DNA from: Eriocheir sinensis
Lineage: Eukaryota > Arthropoda > Malacostraca > Decapoda > Varunidae
Direction: 5' to 3'
DNA length: 64,000 nt
Assembly (NCBI RefSeq): GCF_024679095.1
Contig: NC_066571.1
Coordinates: 5,500,783 to 5,564,782, forward strand
Shown here: positions 49,376 through 62,909 of the stretch, in pieces
Layout: each line of letters opens with the position of its first letter
Numbering within the stretch: the stretch's first letter is position 1
The notes under the pieces: model-generated
Databases searched by the model: none
What the model was told of the DNA's origin: nothing
What the model saw: only the letters and a program-made list of their open reading frames with translations
Translations under genes and position numbers: made by a program

Positions 49376-49952
49376 GACGGACAGACAGACAGACGGAGAT
49401 AGACAGACAGACAGACAGACGTGCAGATGAACAGCCAGACAACAGACAAACGGAGAAAAATAGTGACAGAGCTGAAAAGACAGTGCTAGACAAACAGGCA
49501 GCATATAGGTAGACAGAAAGACAAACAGACAGATTGATAGACAGAAAGACACATAAATTAATACTTAGGAGATTGCAGAGAAAGATAAAGGGTTAGGTAA
49601 ATAGGAACACAATGAAATAGATAAATACACAGAAAGTTAAAATGCTAGGCAGTTAGACGGTATGACAGGCAGACAGAGAGGCTAACGGACAGACAGGTAA
49701 ACAGACAGACAGACTAGAGATGTGAACACAGAGAAAGAGACAGCAATTGATAGGAACAGACAGACAGGCAAATGGGTACAGACAGTTTCAGACAGAGACA
49801 CAAACAGGTTATCAGACAGACAGACAGACAGACAGACGGACAGATCAAAAGTAAGTAGATTATGGACATTTAAACTTACAACATTTTAAAAATACAGTAT
49901 ATCATGAGTAAACACAGACAGACAGACAGATACAGACAGACAGACAGACAGC
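49376..49952. repeat. Degenerate (CAGA)n region
   Basis: 'acagacagacag' runs at 49380-49420, 49667-49710, 49765-49845 and 49915-49952, in an A-rich matrix. Confidence 0.9.
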
Positions 49953-50339
49953 CCTGATGACTCCAAACAGATCAAATTTACTCTCATTTTGTAGGCCTCT
50001 CGTATACACTTAATAATTAAAATATAACAGAATGATACTTTATACTTTCCGGGTCGCTGTTGTTGCTGTTGTTGTTGTTGTTGTTGTTGATTTGGTCCAC
50101 TCATTTTGTCTGATCATATTTACTTTCCTTATCTCTCTTCCCCTTTATTCCCTTTCTCCTTTTAGTGGTCTGTATCTTAGGTGTGTCTGGGTCAGGGTGT
50201 AACTTATAATATTTCTACTCTTTCGGCCTTACCTTTTGCACCGTGTTGAATAATGGAAATAAGAGTGAAGGTAGGGATGAGAACAGTAACAATAATAATA
50301 GTAATACCCGTTTAGAACAAAATAATATACGCGCACTAA
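49953..50339. other. Unique spacer with a (GTT)n tract
   Basis: GTT at about 50058-50090; no gene. Confidence 0.6.
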
Positions 50340-51060
50340 CTTTTTATCAACGTTACCCAGAAGCAAGACAAAATTCCAATCGGACACAACGACAAACTGA
50401 CAAATAAGTATAAAAAAAGATTAAAAAAATGATAAATGAAATAAAAGAAGACAGATTTCCATGCGGGCACAAGGACAAAATGAGAAATAAACAAAAAGAT
50501 AAATGACACAAATAAAAATAACGATGCAAACACAACGACATAGCAACAAATAAATATGAAAAAAAAGAGAAATTATACAAAAAAAGACAAAAATTCGACC
50601 AGACACAACGAAAAATAGACAAACGTAAATTATATACGTAAAAAGAAAATGAAATAAAAAAGACAAAATTTCATCCAAACAAGGACACAGCAAAACAAAA
50701 ATATAAAAGAAAAAGAAACTACAAAAAAGACAAAATTCCATCCGGACGAGGACACAGCAAAACAAAAATATAAAAGAAAAAGAAACTACAAAAAAGACAA
50801 AATTCCATCCGGACGAAGACACAGCAAAACAAAAATATAAAAGAAAAAGAAACTACAAAAAAGACAAAATTCCATCCGGACGAAGACACAGCAAAACAAA
50901 AATATAAAGGAGAAAGAAACTACAAAAAAGACAAAATTCCATCCGGACGAAGACACAGCAAAACAAAAATATAAAGGAGAAAGAAACTGTACAAAAAAAG
51001 ACAAAATACCAAACAGACACAACGGCGACTTGACAAAAAAATATGAAGAAGAAAGACACG
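50340..51060. repeat. 67-bp tandem array with decayed edges
   Basis: 'tccggacga.gacacagcaa' falls at about 50741, 50808, 50875 and 50942, exactly 67 bp apart and nearly identical. Units left of 50700 and right of 50990 keep the order 'gacaaaattcca / acacaacgac / gaaactacaaaaaagac' but are strongly diverged. Confidence 0.93.
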
Positions 51061-52404
<1,344 letters not shown>

Positions 52405-53075
52405 TTCTCCTTTTTTACAGTAAAGGAAACAGCTCAAGGGCAAACAAAAAGAAACGCAAATCACTGCTCCTATAAAAAGAGTTCGGAGGAGTGGCCAAAA
52501 GATAGGTCAGTTTCGGGAGGAGAGGTGTCCTGATGCGTTCCTCTTGAAAGAGTTCAAGTCGTAGGCAGGAAGAAATACAGTTAAAGGAAGATTATTCCAG
52601 AGTTTACCATCGTGCGGGATGAAAGAGTGAAGATGCTGGTTAACTCTTGCATAAGGGATTTGGACAGTATATGGATGAGCTTGAGTAGAAAGTCGTGTAC
52701 ATCTGGGCCACGGGAGGGGGGTAAGCATTCAGTCAGCAACTTCAGAAGAGCAGTCAGCAGTCAGTCGTTAAAAGACAGAAAGAGATGCAACATGGCGGCG
52801 GCATTTAGGAGGTAGAAGACTGTCACTAAAAGGAGGGGAGTTGATGAGACGAAGAGCCTCCTTTCCAAAAGAGCTGTGTGAGTGGAGGCCCCCACACGTG
52901 AGATGCATACTCCATACGAGGACGTACAAGGCCCCTGTATATGGATACCAACTGAAGAACTGGCGGAGACGATACAGAACGCCGAACCTCGAGGAAGCTG
53001 ATTTTAATTGGTGAGAGACGAGATGTGAAATTTCCAATTAAGATTTTGAGTTAAGGATAGGCCGAGGACGTTTAG
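52405..53075 (-). mobile_element. LINE 3' part: broken RT C-terminus plus 3' UTR
   Basis: The longest copy of the LINE whose 3' end is scattered through the window. On the minus strand, different frames give RFGVLYRLRQFFSWYPY, NSPPFSDSLLPPKCRRHVAS, RLSTQAHPYTVQIPYARVNQ and HSFIPHDGKLWNNLPLTVFL, i.e. RT thumb and C-terminal text ending in the common WNxLP motif, followed by a stop, a short 3' UTR with 'gagcagtgatttgcg' and 'gcccttgagctgtttccttt', and an A-rich end (T-run at about 52411 on plus). Several frameshifts and stops make it dead; the catalytic palm is absent. Confidence 0.88.
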
Positions 53076-53441
53076 TGTAGAAGGAAAAATGCACAATTAC
53101 TTTTATATTCTCTTTATTTTCGTGGCCTGGGTTTGCACTAAGTGATTGTCGATACGTGTATTTCTCTTCTCTCTCAAGTCTTTTATACCCGATCGCTATT
53201 AGTCGTCTTGATTTTTAAAATACCTTTGTTAACTTCATATTCATCTTTAGACCTGTTTTCATACTCATTCTGTGTCACCTGCGAAGCTAAGATTATTAGA
53301 GTTAAGGAGTTCACCGCCTGCCTCGGCTCCTGCGTTATCTTGAGCACCATGTTATCGCCTGAGGCTGACCCGTAGCACCATCTCGTACGAGATATGTTAT
53401 GAAATGACAAGGTCGAGAAGATTCTAAGAGAAAGTGGGATG

Positions 53442-53442
<1 letters not shown>
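53076..53442. other. Unique spacer, no gene
   Basis: Ordinary sequence; open frames are short and lack splice context. Confidence 0.5.

Positions 53443-53534
<92 letters not shown>
53443..53534. repeat. (GT)46 microsatellite
   Basis: Pure tract. Confidence 0.99.
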
Positions 53535-53535
<1 letters not shown>

Positions 53536-53763
53536 TAAGAGGGTAGGGTATCGCTCCTTGGAGTTGGTCAGGGAGGAGACGATGATAACAGAGAAGATAG
53601 GTAAAGGACGATAACAATATTGATCTAACAAATATAACTTCTGATATTCTTATTATATATACATGTTATTATTATCATGTTCATAATAATTGCTTCTAGT
53701 GGTTGTTGTTAAAGAGGAAGATGAGTAAAAGGAGTAATATTAGTTGTTAAGTTGAATCGCAAT

Positions 53764-53795
<32 letters not shown>

Positions 53796-53924
53796 TAGTA
53801 GTAGTTGTAGTTGTAGTTGTAGTAGTAGTGGTAAGCTTATTATGAGGTTACCTGAGCCTTGCGAAACTTTGGAAGCCACATAAGAGAGAGAGAGAGAGAG
53901 AGCGTTTGTATACCTTACCTGTTC

Positions 53925-53971
<47 letters not shown>

Positions 53972-54175
53972 ACGCTGGTAGCCAGGTAGGACATCTAACT
54001 TTAATTCACTCCCTTTCAAATTCTCACCACTTCGAGCCCTCAGTAACCACCTACATCTCAATCCCCCTCGAAAAATTACACCTGTACCCAGCGTCCTCTT
54101 AAAGAAAGTGGTAAATATATGTTCATCCATCATTAGTGCTTTGAGATTTTGATTAACATTTTTTTTCTCTCGTCG
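53535..54175. repeat. Spacer with (AGC)n/(AGT)n, (GA)n and (CA)n tracts
   Basis: AGC then AGT at about 53765-53830, GA at 53882-53902, CA at 53928-53973; the rest unique. No gene. Confidence 0.85.
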
Positions 54176-54895
54176 AACGTCCGCTGGGGTTATTTTTTTT
54201 CCCCTTTTTCTTCTTCTATCTCCTAAACTTTCTCTTATTCTCTCTCTCTCCCTCCTTTATACACACTTCATTCCTTCTCTCTTTCCTTCCTTTCCTCCTT
54301 CGTCTCTGCCTTCCTTCCCTCCCTCTTTCCTTCCTTTCCTCCTTCATATCTGCCTTCCTTCCCTTTCTCCTTTCTTTTCTTCCTCCCTTTCTCCCTCTTT
54401 CCTTCCTTTCCTCCTTCATCTCTGCCTTCCTTCCCTTTCTCCTTTCTTTCCTCCCTCCCTTTCTTCCTTCACTCCCTCTTTCCTTTCTCTCCTCCTCCAT
54501 CTCTCCCTTCCTTCCCTTTCTCCTTTCTTTTCTCCCTCCCTTTCTTCTTTCCCTCCTACCTACCTTCCTTCCTTTCCTCATTCATCTCTGCCTTTCTTCC
54601 CTTTCTCCTTTCTTTTGTCCCTTCCTTTCTTCCTTCCCTCCGTCTTTCCTTCCTCTCCTCCTTCATATCTGCCTTCCTTCCCTTTCTCCTTTCTTTTCTC
54701 TCTCCCTTTCTTCCTTCCTACCTTCCTTCCTTTCTCCCTCTCCCCATTCGTTCCTTCTCTCAGTCGTCTCTCCATTCCTCCCTCCTGCTTTGCTCCTCTT
54801 CCTCCATCCTCCTCTCCTTAATGTACCCGGTGATCTTTCCTCCTCCTCCTCCTCCTCCTTTACCTCCTCCTCCTCCTCTACCTCCTACTCTTGCG
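54176..54895. repeat. Polypyrimidine tract, ~70-bp TTCC-rich units
   Basis: 'ctttcctccttcatntctgccttccttccctttctcctttctttt'-type blocks (cut) begin at about 54286, 54341, 54410, 54485, 54573 and 54651. CTC runs at 54840-54890. K/R/E-rich minus-strand frames are fortuitous. Confidence 0.88.
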
Positions 54896-55173
54896 AACCA
54901 GAAATATTACTGAGCTGAAATAATAAAAAAAAATAATAATAAAAAAATCCGAAACAAATGAAGTATCTATTTTTACCCGCTGGAAAACAACATATCTTTG
55001 TGTCGATGGACTGGGCGTGGCGGAGGCGTGGCAAGGGAGGAGGGGGGAACTGGGGTGTGGGGGGTGGGGGGCGTGTGAAGTATAGGGGGACGAAGGGGGC
55101 ACAGTCCACTCCTCCCTGCTCCATTTCCACCTCCACAGACACCCACACCTCCACAAGAACAATACAGGTTTAG
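54896..55173. other. Unique spacer with strong G-quadruplex motif
   Basis: 55042-55071 on the plus strand has four runs of four to six G separated by loops of one to four bases (GGGGGG-aact-GGGG-tgt-GGGGGG-t-GGGGGG). The rest is unique. No gene. Confidence 0.7.
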
Positions 55174-55450
55174 TAATGGTGGTGGTGGTGGTGGTGGTGA
55201 TGGTGGTGGTGGTGATAGTGGTGGTGGTGGTGGATGGGGACTGGTGGTATTGGTGTTAGGAGTTGTGGGGGTAAAGGAGGGAAAGTTGTTTTGGTGGTGG
55301 TGGTGGTGGTGGTGATTTGGTGGTGGTGGTGGTGGTGGTAATTTGGTGGTGATTTGGTGGTGGTGGTGGTGGTGGAGGTAGTGAGAAAAGGGACAAAGCT
55401 GTTTTTCATTTTATAATCTCGCTTTATATTTTTTCGTTTCGTGGGTAAAG

Positions 55451-55501
<51 letters not shown>
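55174..55501. repeat. (GGT)n domain and (GT)20 microsatellite
   Basis: GGT runs at about 55175-55232, 55294-55316, 55319-55339 and 55355-55375; GT at 55461-55501. Confidence 0.93.
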
Positions 55502-55502
<1 letters not shown>

Positions 55503-55812
55503 CTGGTACTCTATATAACATTCTTGATTACGTCTTGCCTGAAGTGTGACAAAAACGTGTTATCGTACCATACCCTCGTGATTTTTCTCCTTCTTTCTCT
55601 GAGTTTTTATTGAGGTTAATGGGATCTCGTTATTTTTATTGTCGTAGGGGACGGTTCATATTTGTTTTCTAGGAGTTATCAAGTGTTTTAAATGACGAGC
55701 AGGTTTTTTTTTTTGTTCCTATAAGGTCATCAGTCTTTCTCGAGGACACCAGAACGTCCTCAATTCTTATCAGTATTAGGTCTCAGGGAAGCTCTTTAGT
55801 TTCTTGGGTGTC
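55502..55812. other. Unique spacer, no gene
   Basis: Nothing supportable seen. Confidence 0.5.
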
Positions 55813-56058
55813 TTACGAATGTTCTCTTTTTTTGGGGAGGTCTAATGAATGTTTTTTTTGGGGGGTCTAATGAATGTTGTCTTTTTTTGGGGGGGAATCT
55901 AATGAATGTTCTCTTTTTTTGGGGGGGAGTCTAATGAATGTTGTCTTTTTTTGGGGGGGTCTAATGAATGTTTTTTGGGGGTCTAATGAATGTTGTCTTT
56001 TTGGGGGGGGGTCTAATGAATGTTTTTTGGGGGGGAGGTCTAATGAATGTTGTCTTAT
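55813..56058. repeat. ~22-32-bp minisatellite with G-runs
   Basis: 'tctaatgaatgtt' occurs eight times (about 55842, 55867, 55899, 55931, 55960, 55981, 56011, 56039), each followed by a T-run and a run of four to nine G. Spacing varies with homopolymer length. Confidence 0.94.
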
Positions 56059-56460
56059 TTTTATTGTTTTTATTTACACCAAACACTTCACCTGTCTACG
56101 TCACACCTGTAAGAGAAAACAAACCACACCTGAACCTGCCCAAGCGCTTACACACACTTACATAAACACACCTGTACCTCCCCTAAACCTCTCCACCCTA
56201 CACATCTTTCCACTCTTACCCTCACATACACACATATACACACACCTGACCGCCCCCACTCACACACACTCTTCCTCTCTTTCCCTCACACACACACACT
56301 AACACAAACACTTTTACCCTCTTTCACACACTCACACACTTTCCCTACCCCCCCTCACACCCCACACTTTTCCCCTCATCCCCCCCCCCCACACACACAC
56401 ACACTTCCCCCTTACACCTTTACTCTCTCCCTCACACACACACACCTGATCCAGAGCCCC
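56059..56460. repeat. CA-rich low complexity with 'cacacacctg' words
   Basis: Irregular CA tracts, C-runs and 'ctcacacac' words; no pure tract over 20 bp. No gene. Confidence 0.75.
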
Positions 56461-56620
56461 ACTTTCCGGCATCCTCGAGTCTCCAGAATTACCTTGCCAA
56501 TTATCACAGTCCCGCCCCGACGCTCTTGCTATCCGTCTGCCCGCCTTGACGTCACTGATGATGCCATAAATCCCTTGCAGCGCTAGACATCAAGGCATTA
56601 ACGGGCAAGGGGGAGGGGGA
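56461..56620. promoter_or_regulatory. Unique block with a palindromic CRE (TGACGTCA)
   Basis: GC-balanced, non-repetitive sequence between repeats. TGACGTCA at 56547-56554 is a full CREB/ATF consensus, followed by 'ctgatgatgcc'. 'gaattacc' and 'caattatc' words are also present. No gene start is attached, so function is open. Confidence 0.3.
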
Positions 56621-57300
56621 GGGTATGGAGGGGGCAGGAAGGAAGGAAAGAGGGTGGAATGGCATGGAGAGAAGGAGGTGGAACAGGAAAGAAGGAGAGA
56701 TGGAAGAAGAATGAGAAATAAGAGTGGAATTCGATGGTAAGAAGTAGAGGGAGGGCGTGGAGGGAAGAGGAAGAAAGGGAGAGGGTGGAAGGATGAGGGT
56801 TCAGAGTAGAGTTAGGCTGGGAGAGATTAGAGGTTGTGTGAATGGAAGAGGAAGGGAGAGGGTGGAAGGAAGAGGGTTCAGAGTAGAGTAAGGCTTGGAG
56901 AGATTAGAGGTTGTGTGAATGGAAGAGGAACGGAGAAGGTGGAATGACATAAGGGTGTGGAAGGAAGCAGGAAGGAAAGAGAGGGTGGAGGAACGATGAC
57001 TGAGGCTGGAATGACGTTGTGGAGGGAAGAGTAAGTAAAGGGAGAAGGTGGAATGACATAAGGGGAGGGAGGGGTGAGTGTGGAAGGAAGCAGGAGAGAA
57101 GGAAGAGGGTGGAGGAACGAGGACTGAGTGTGGAATGACATTGTGGAGGGAAGAGTAAGTAAAGGGAAAAGGTGGAATGACATGAGAGAAGGGAAGGGAG
57201 GGGCGTGTGTGGAAGGAAGCCGGAAAGGAAGGGAGAGGGTGGAAGAACGAGGATTGAGGTGGAGTGACGCTGGGAGAGGAAGTGGAGGAATCTGTGAAAG
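56621..57300. repeat. Purine-rich tandem repeats, ~82- and ~120-bp units
   Basis: A pair of ~82-bp units with 'agagattagaggttgtgtga' ends near 56837 and 56919. Then three ~110-125-bp units with 'aaggtggaatgacat' near 56936, 57046 and 57169 and 'gaggaacgangactgag' inside. No gene. Confidence 0.85.
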
Positions 57301-57354
57301 AAGATAGAAAAAAGAAGGAAAAAAAGAAGGTGGATAAAAATGACGATTGAGAGG

Positions 57355-57690
57355 CAGGAAAACATGAAAAAAAGGGAAAGAATGAACGAAATAAAAAAAC
57401 ACAACTCAAATAAAAAAAAAACAATAAAAAAACAATAATAGAATAGAATAATAGAATAGGATGAAAAAAAAGAGAAAGAATGAACGAAATAAAAAAAACA
57501 CAACTCAAATAATAAAAAAATAAATAAATAAAAACAAAAAAAATAATAGAATAGAATAATAGAATAGGATGAAAAAAAAAGAGAAAGAATGCACAAAAGA
57601 AAAAACAACTCAAATAATAATAAAAATAAAAATAAACAGTGAAATAAAAAAATAATGAAAAAGAATAAAACCCAAAACAAAGCCAACACA
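57355..57690. repeat. A-rich tandem repeat, ~100-bp units
   Basis: 'agagaaagaatgaacgaaat', 'cacaactcaaat' and 'aatagaatagaataatagaa' recur in order about three times (57370, 57470, 57585). Confidence 0.88.
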
Positions 57691-57920
57691 AGAGCTAAAT
57701 AAATCACCAACGTCATCATCCAACGAGGCGCCTCAAGACATTAAGACAATAATCACTCTGTCTTTGGAGGGAAACACTCACGGAGATTGTCTTTTTGTCT
57801 TCCTCCTCGGCCCTTTTTTCCTCTCTTAATCTCTCTGAGGAGGAGAATTTACTCGTGCTATTAAGCCAATTTGGGAACCGAGGAGAAGCCAGAGGAAGTC
57901 AAGCCCTGGTAAAGATGTAA
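57691..57920. other. Unique spacer, no gene
   Basis: Balanced composition. 'ctctctgaggaggaga' is a small inverted pair. No exon that I can support. Confidence 0.45.
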
Positions 57921-58520
57921 AGGAAAAAAGGAGGAGAAGGAGGAGGAAGGGGAAGAGGAAGAGAGGGGGAGGGGGATGAGGAAGGCAAGTTGATGATGAT
58001 GACTAAGAGGAAAAGATGAGGAGATTGGGGAAGAGGAGGAGGACGGGGATGAGGAAGGCAGTTTAATGATGATGTCTAAAAGGGAAAGATGAGATTGGGG
58101 AAGAGGAGAAGGTAGAGGAGGAAGAAGAAGAAAGAGAGGAGGAGGTAGGGGATGAGGAAGGCAGGTTGATGATGATAATTAAAAGGGAAAAATGAGGAGA
58201 TTGGGGAGGAGAAGAAGGTAGAGGAGGAAGAATAAGAAAGAGAGGAGGAGGAAGGGGATGAGGAAGGCAGGTTAATGATGATGTCTAAAAGGGAAAGATG
58301 AGATTGGGGAAGAGGAGAAAGAGGAGGAGGAGGAGGAGGAAAGAGAATAAAGAGGGAGAGTTGGAGAATAATAAGAAAGAGAACGAGGAGGAGGAGGAGA
58401 AAGAGAACCATTAGCAGGACTAGGAGGTCGGAAAGGAGGACAAGGAAAAGGAGAAAGAGGAAGACGAGGAAAACCAAATAAGAGAAAGAAGAAGAAATGA
58501 AAAGAGAAAACAGACAAATA
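57921..58520. repeat. Purine-rich tandem repeat with 'gatgaggaaggcag' units
   Basis: 'gatgaggaaggca' falls at about 57976, 58050, 58151 and 58257, followed by 'gttnatgatgatg.ctaaaagg' and 'aaaatgaggagattgggg'. Four units of 75-110 bp with AGG expansions. Confidence 0.88.
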
Positions 58521-58810
58521 AATAAAGAAAAAGATGAATCAGAATAAACAGAAAAAATAAGTTACAAAAAATAAAACAATACATATAGAAAAGGACATAA
58601 AGGGAACGAAACATGACTCAAACAAGAAAAAAAATACCCCCCCCCCCAAAAAAAAAAAATAGAAAACACAACAAAATAACACATCAAGGAAATAGATAAC
58701 AGGTAACAAACAGGTGACGAGGACAGGTAAATCGCTTGAGGTGACCCGCGAAGGTGAACCCAAGACGCAGAAAGACGCCGAGAGATGCCCTGAATAGATG
58801 GAAGATAAGG
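58521..58810. other. A-rich then unique spacer
   Basis: A C-run followed by an A-run at 58637-58660; unique at 58670-58800. No gene. Confidence 0.5.
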
Positions 58811-58896
58811 GAGGAGGAGGAGGAGGAGGAGGAGGAGGAGGAGGAGGAAGGGGAACGGGAGAGGAGTGTAAATTGTGTGTGTCCTGGTTTCTTTAT

Positions 58897-58967
<71 letters not shown>
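58811..58967. repeat. (AGG)13 and (CT)33 microsatellites
   Basis: AGG at 58812-58850 and CT at 58901-58967. Confidence 0.97.
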
Positions 58968-58973
<6 letters not shown>

Positions 58974-59259
58974 TATATATAACTTATGATTGAGAGAGAG
59001 AGAGTCACAGGTAAGCATTTAAAGAGAAAACGAAAGTAGGAGCGTAAGACGGTGAAAGAGAGAGAAAAAGTGAACTCTAAATTTTGTCCTCGCCGCGCTG
59101 GACTATATGGATCTACACCCTGTCAAGTCTGCTACTGTTTATGACCCTTTCCCCTTCTTCTATCTCCCTTCTCTTACCTCCTCTACCTCCTCCTCCCCCT
59201 GTGCTTAACTTTCCTCTTCCTGTTTCATTCTTTTCATTCCTAATTCTCGTGTTTTGTTG

Positions 59260-59840
59260 ATGTTTTGTTTCTTGCATTTCTTCCTCTTCCTCGTCCTCAT
59301 ATTTATTCTGTTTTCTCCTTCTCCTTTACCTTCTTTACGTCTTTCCTATTTCCACTTTTATTACTGTTTCTACTTTTATTGTTCCTCTTTTCCCGTCCTC
59401 CTTATCCTCCTTCTTCTCCCTATTCCTCTTCCTCTTATTTATTCTGTTTTCTCCTTCTCCTTTACCTTCTTCGTGTCATTCCTATTTCCACTTTTATTAC
59501 TGTTTCTACTTTTATTGCTCCTCTTTCCCCGTCCTCCTTATCCTCCTCCTTATCCCTATTCCTCTTCCTCTTCCTCTTATTTATTCTGTTTACTCCTTCT
59601 TCTTTATCTTCCTCACGTCATTCCTATTTCCACTTTTATTACTGTTTCTACTTCTATTGTTCCTCTTTCCCGTCCTCCTTATCCTCCTCCTTTTCCCCAT
59701 CCTCTTCCTTTTCTTCTTCTCTTCCTTTTTCTTCTTATTACTCCTGTTCTTCCTAGTCCCTGCGATCCTAATGCTTTCCCTCACCTTCTTCTCCTCCTCC
59801 ACCTCCTCCTTCTCCTCCTCCTCCTCCTGGTGCCGCTGCC
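59260..59840. repeat. Pyrimidine-rich tandem repeat, ~134-144-bp units
   Basis: 'ctatttccacttttattact' falls at 59347, 59481 and 59625 (periods 134 and 144), with 'ctcctcttt.cccgtcctcctt' and 'tattctgttt.ctccttctcc' in each. The stretch 58968-59259 before it is unique with no gene. Confidence 0.9.
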
Positions 59841-60044
59841 TCAATATTGGGTCCTATTCGCCTTCCTCCTGGTCCGGGTCTCGAGTTATGGGCGAAGGTG
59901 CTGCGTCGACGCCATTTGTTGTACTTCTGTTTATTGTTCTTCTTGGGGGGAGAAAGGTTTGGGACTGTCAGAGATAGGGGGTGAGTTGGTTAGTCCTAGT
60001 TTCGGGACGGTTAGGGACTGTGGCTTAGGGGAGTCTTAGTTTTC
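59841..60044. repeat. Unique bridge with diverged units of the downstream array
   Basis: From 59955 the words 'gggacggttagggactgtgg' and 'gagtcttagttttcgga' foreshadow the 40-bp repeat at 60606. Confidence 0.6.
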
Positions 60045-60580
60045 GGATTAAGTTAGGTTAGTTTTAGCTTTAAGATGAGGCTCAGTTCGGTTTTGCTTGG
60101 AATTATGTTACGTCAGTCTCAGCATTGGGAATAGGTTAGGTTGGGTTAGCATTAACTTTTGGATTGGGTTGGGCTGGGTTAGTTTTAAATTTAGATTAGG
60201 TTAGGTTAGGTTGGGTTAGCATTAGCTTTTGGATTGGCTTAGGCTGGGTTAGTTTTAGAGTTAGATTAGGTTAGGATAGGTTGGGTTAGTATTAGCTTTT
60301 GGATTGGGTTAGGCTGGGTTATTTTTAGCTTTTGGATTGGGTTAGGCTGGGTTAGTTTTAGAGTTAGATTAGGTTAGGTTAGGTTGGGTTAGTATTAGCT
60401 TTTGGATTGGGTTAGGCTGGGTTATTTTTAGCTTTTGGATTGGGTTAGGCTGGGTTAGTTTGAGATTTAGATTAGGTTAGGTTAGGTAAGGTTGGGTTAG
60501 TATTAGCTTTTATATTAGGTTAGGGTGGTTTATTTTTAACTTTTGGATTGGGTGAGGTTGAGTTTGTTTTGATTCGGGGA
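60045..60580. repeat. TTAGG-containing repeat block
   Basis: Repeated 'gattaggttaggttaggttg' and 'ggattgggttaggctgggtt' segments with 'agttttagagttaga' and 'agtattagctttt' between. Short perfect (TTAGG)3 runs match the arthropod telomere motif, but the block is mostly a composite unit of about 60-100 bp. Confidence 0.8.
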
Positions 60581-60605
60581 AGATCAGAGATTGGGAGTGA
60601 GTTGG

Positions 60606-61307
60606 TTTGGAACGATTAAAGATTTTGGCTTTTTTGAGTCTTAATTTTGGAACGGTTAAGGATTGTGTTTTTTTTGAGTCTTAATTTTGGAACGGTTAAG
60701 GATTGTGGCTTTTTTGAGTCTTAATTTTGGAACGGTTAAGGATTTTGGCTTTTTTGAGTCTTAATTTTGGAAAGGTTAAGGATTTTGGCTTTTTTGAGTC
60801 TTAATTTTGGAACGGTTAAGGATTTTGGCTTTGATGAGTCTTAATTTCGGAACGGTTAAGGATTGTGGCTTTTTTGAGTCTTAATTTTGGAACGGTTAAG
60901 GATTGTGGCTTTTTTGAGTCTTAATTTTGGAACGGTTAAGGATTGTGGCTTTTTTGAGTCTTAATTTTGGAACGGTTAAGGATTGTGGCTTTTTTGAGTC
61001 TTAATTTTGGAACGGTTAAGGATTGTGGCTTTTTTGAGTCTTAATTTTGGAACGGTTAAGGATTGTGGCTTTTTTGAGTCTTAATTTTGGAACGGTTAAG
61101 GATTATGGCTTTGGTGAGTCTTAATTTTGGAACGGTTAAGGATTGTGGCTTTTTTGAGTCTTAATTTTGGAACGGTTAAGGATTGTGGCTTTGATGAGTC
61201 TTAATTTTGGAACGGTTAAGGATTGTGGCTTTGGTGAGTCCTAATTTGGGAACGGTTAAGGATTGTGGCCTCGGTGCGTCTTAATTTCGGAACGGTTAGG
61301 GATTGTC
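60606..61307. repeat. 40-bp minisatellite, about 17 units
   Basis: 'gagtcttaattttggaacgg' repeats every 40 bp. Central units are identical or differ by one or two bases; outer units drift ('gatgagtc', 'ggtgagtc', 'tcggtgcgtc', 'aacgatta'). Confidence 0.98.
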
Positions 61308-61878
<571 letters not shown>

Positions 61879-61920
61879 AATGACAGTGAAGAAGAGATGT
61901 GGAAGATACTGCCTTATTAA

Positions 61921-61921
<1 letters not shown>

Positions 61922-61986
<65 letters not shown>

Positions 61987-62046
61987 GTGCATTCACAATG
62001 ACACACACACACACGTACATGTACATAAACTTACTTATTACACCAG

Positions 62047-62086
<40 letters not shown>
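61922..62086. repeat. (GT)31, short (CA)n and (GA)18
   Basis: GT at 61922-61983, CA at 62001-62013, GA at 62049-62086. Confidence 0.97.
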
Positions 62087-62088
<2 letters not shown>

Positions 62089-62516
62089 AATCAAGTAAAC
62101 CATTATTCACGTCCACTTTTTTCTCTTATTTCTTTGTTTTTTTATACTTTTCCTTTTTTTCCTCCTGTCCTTTTGGTCCTCTTAAACATCCTCGTCATCT
62201 TCTTCCTCTTTCCTGCATTCTTTTCCTTTTTTCAGTTATATTTTTCCTCACTTACTCCATTCTCTCCTTCCCTCTTCATTCTCTCCCTGCCTCTCACACT
62301 CTCTCCCCTTTCCCTCTTCCCCCCCACCCTCTCTCTCTCTCTCTTTCCCTGTGAACAATGGTCTGTGTAACCCTTCTTTCTCTCCCTCTTGTTCCTTCCT
62401 CTCTCCTTTTTCTCCTACATTTTTACTCTCTTTGCTTTCTGTTCTCCCTCCTCTCGCTTGCTTCATATTTGCGTTTCTGTATCATTTTGTATTTTAGGTG
62501 TCTAGTTATAGTTACT
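62087..62516. other. T/C-rich spacer, no gene
   Basis: Low complexity; nothing supportable seen. Confidence 0.6.
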
Positions 62517-62566
62517 ACTGCTATTACTACTACTACTACTACTACAACTACAATCACCTCCACCAA

Positions 62567-62597
<31 letters not shown>

Positions 62598-62650
62598 GCA
62601 ATCACCACCACTACTACGACTTTCATCATTGTTCTAATTACTATTATTAT
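62517..62650. repeat. (ACT)n trinucleotide tract
   Basis: ACT runs at about 62528-62545 and 62567-62597 with CAC/ATC interruptions. Confidence 0.93.
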
Positions 62651-62820
62651 CTTCTCCGTCTTGCGCGCACCGCCAAGGACAGTGAATGAAACCGAGTCCC
62701 GGGCATGGCGTGAGGGAGGACTCTGCCAAATTTACATCCCGGGAATGCAGACGCGCAGGGGAATGAGTGCATAATCAGGCCGCCTCTTGTGCCCACCCTT
62801 GAGAAGTTTAGCGGTGATGA

Positions 62821-62823
<3 letters not shown>
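62651..62823. other. Unique block
   Basis: GC-balanced sequence with two 'cccggg' words (62698, 62738); no exon that I can support. Confidence 0.4.

Positions 62824-62909
<86 letters not shown>
62824..62909. repeat. (CT)43 microsatellite
   Basis: Pure tract. Confidence 0.99.

Noticed and set aside
60045..60580. True telomere end
   Set aside because: Only two or three perfect TTAGG units in a row, and ordinary sequence continues on both sides.
60606..61307. CRISPR array
   Set aside because: The 40-bp units are directly adjacent without unique spacers, and the setting is eukaryotic; it is a minisatellite.
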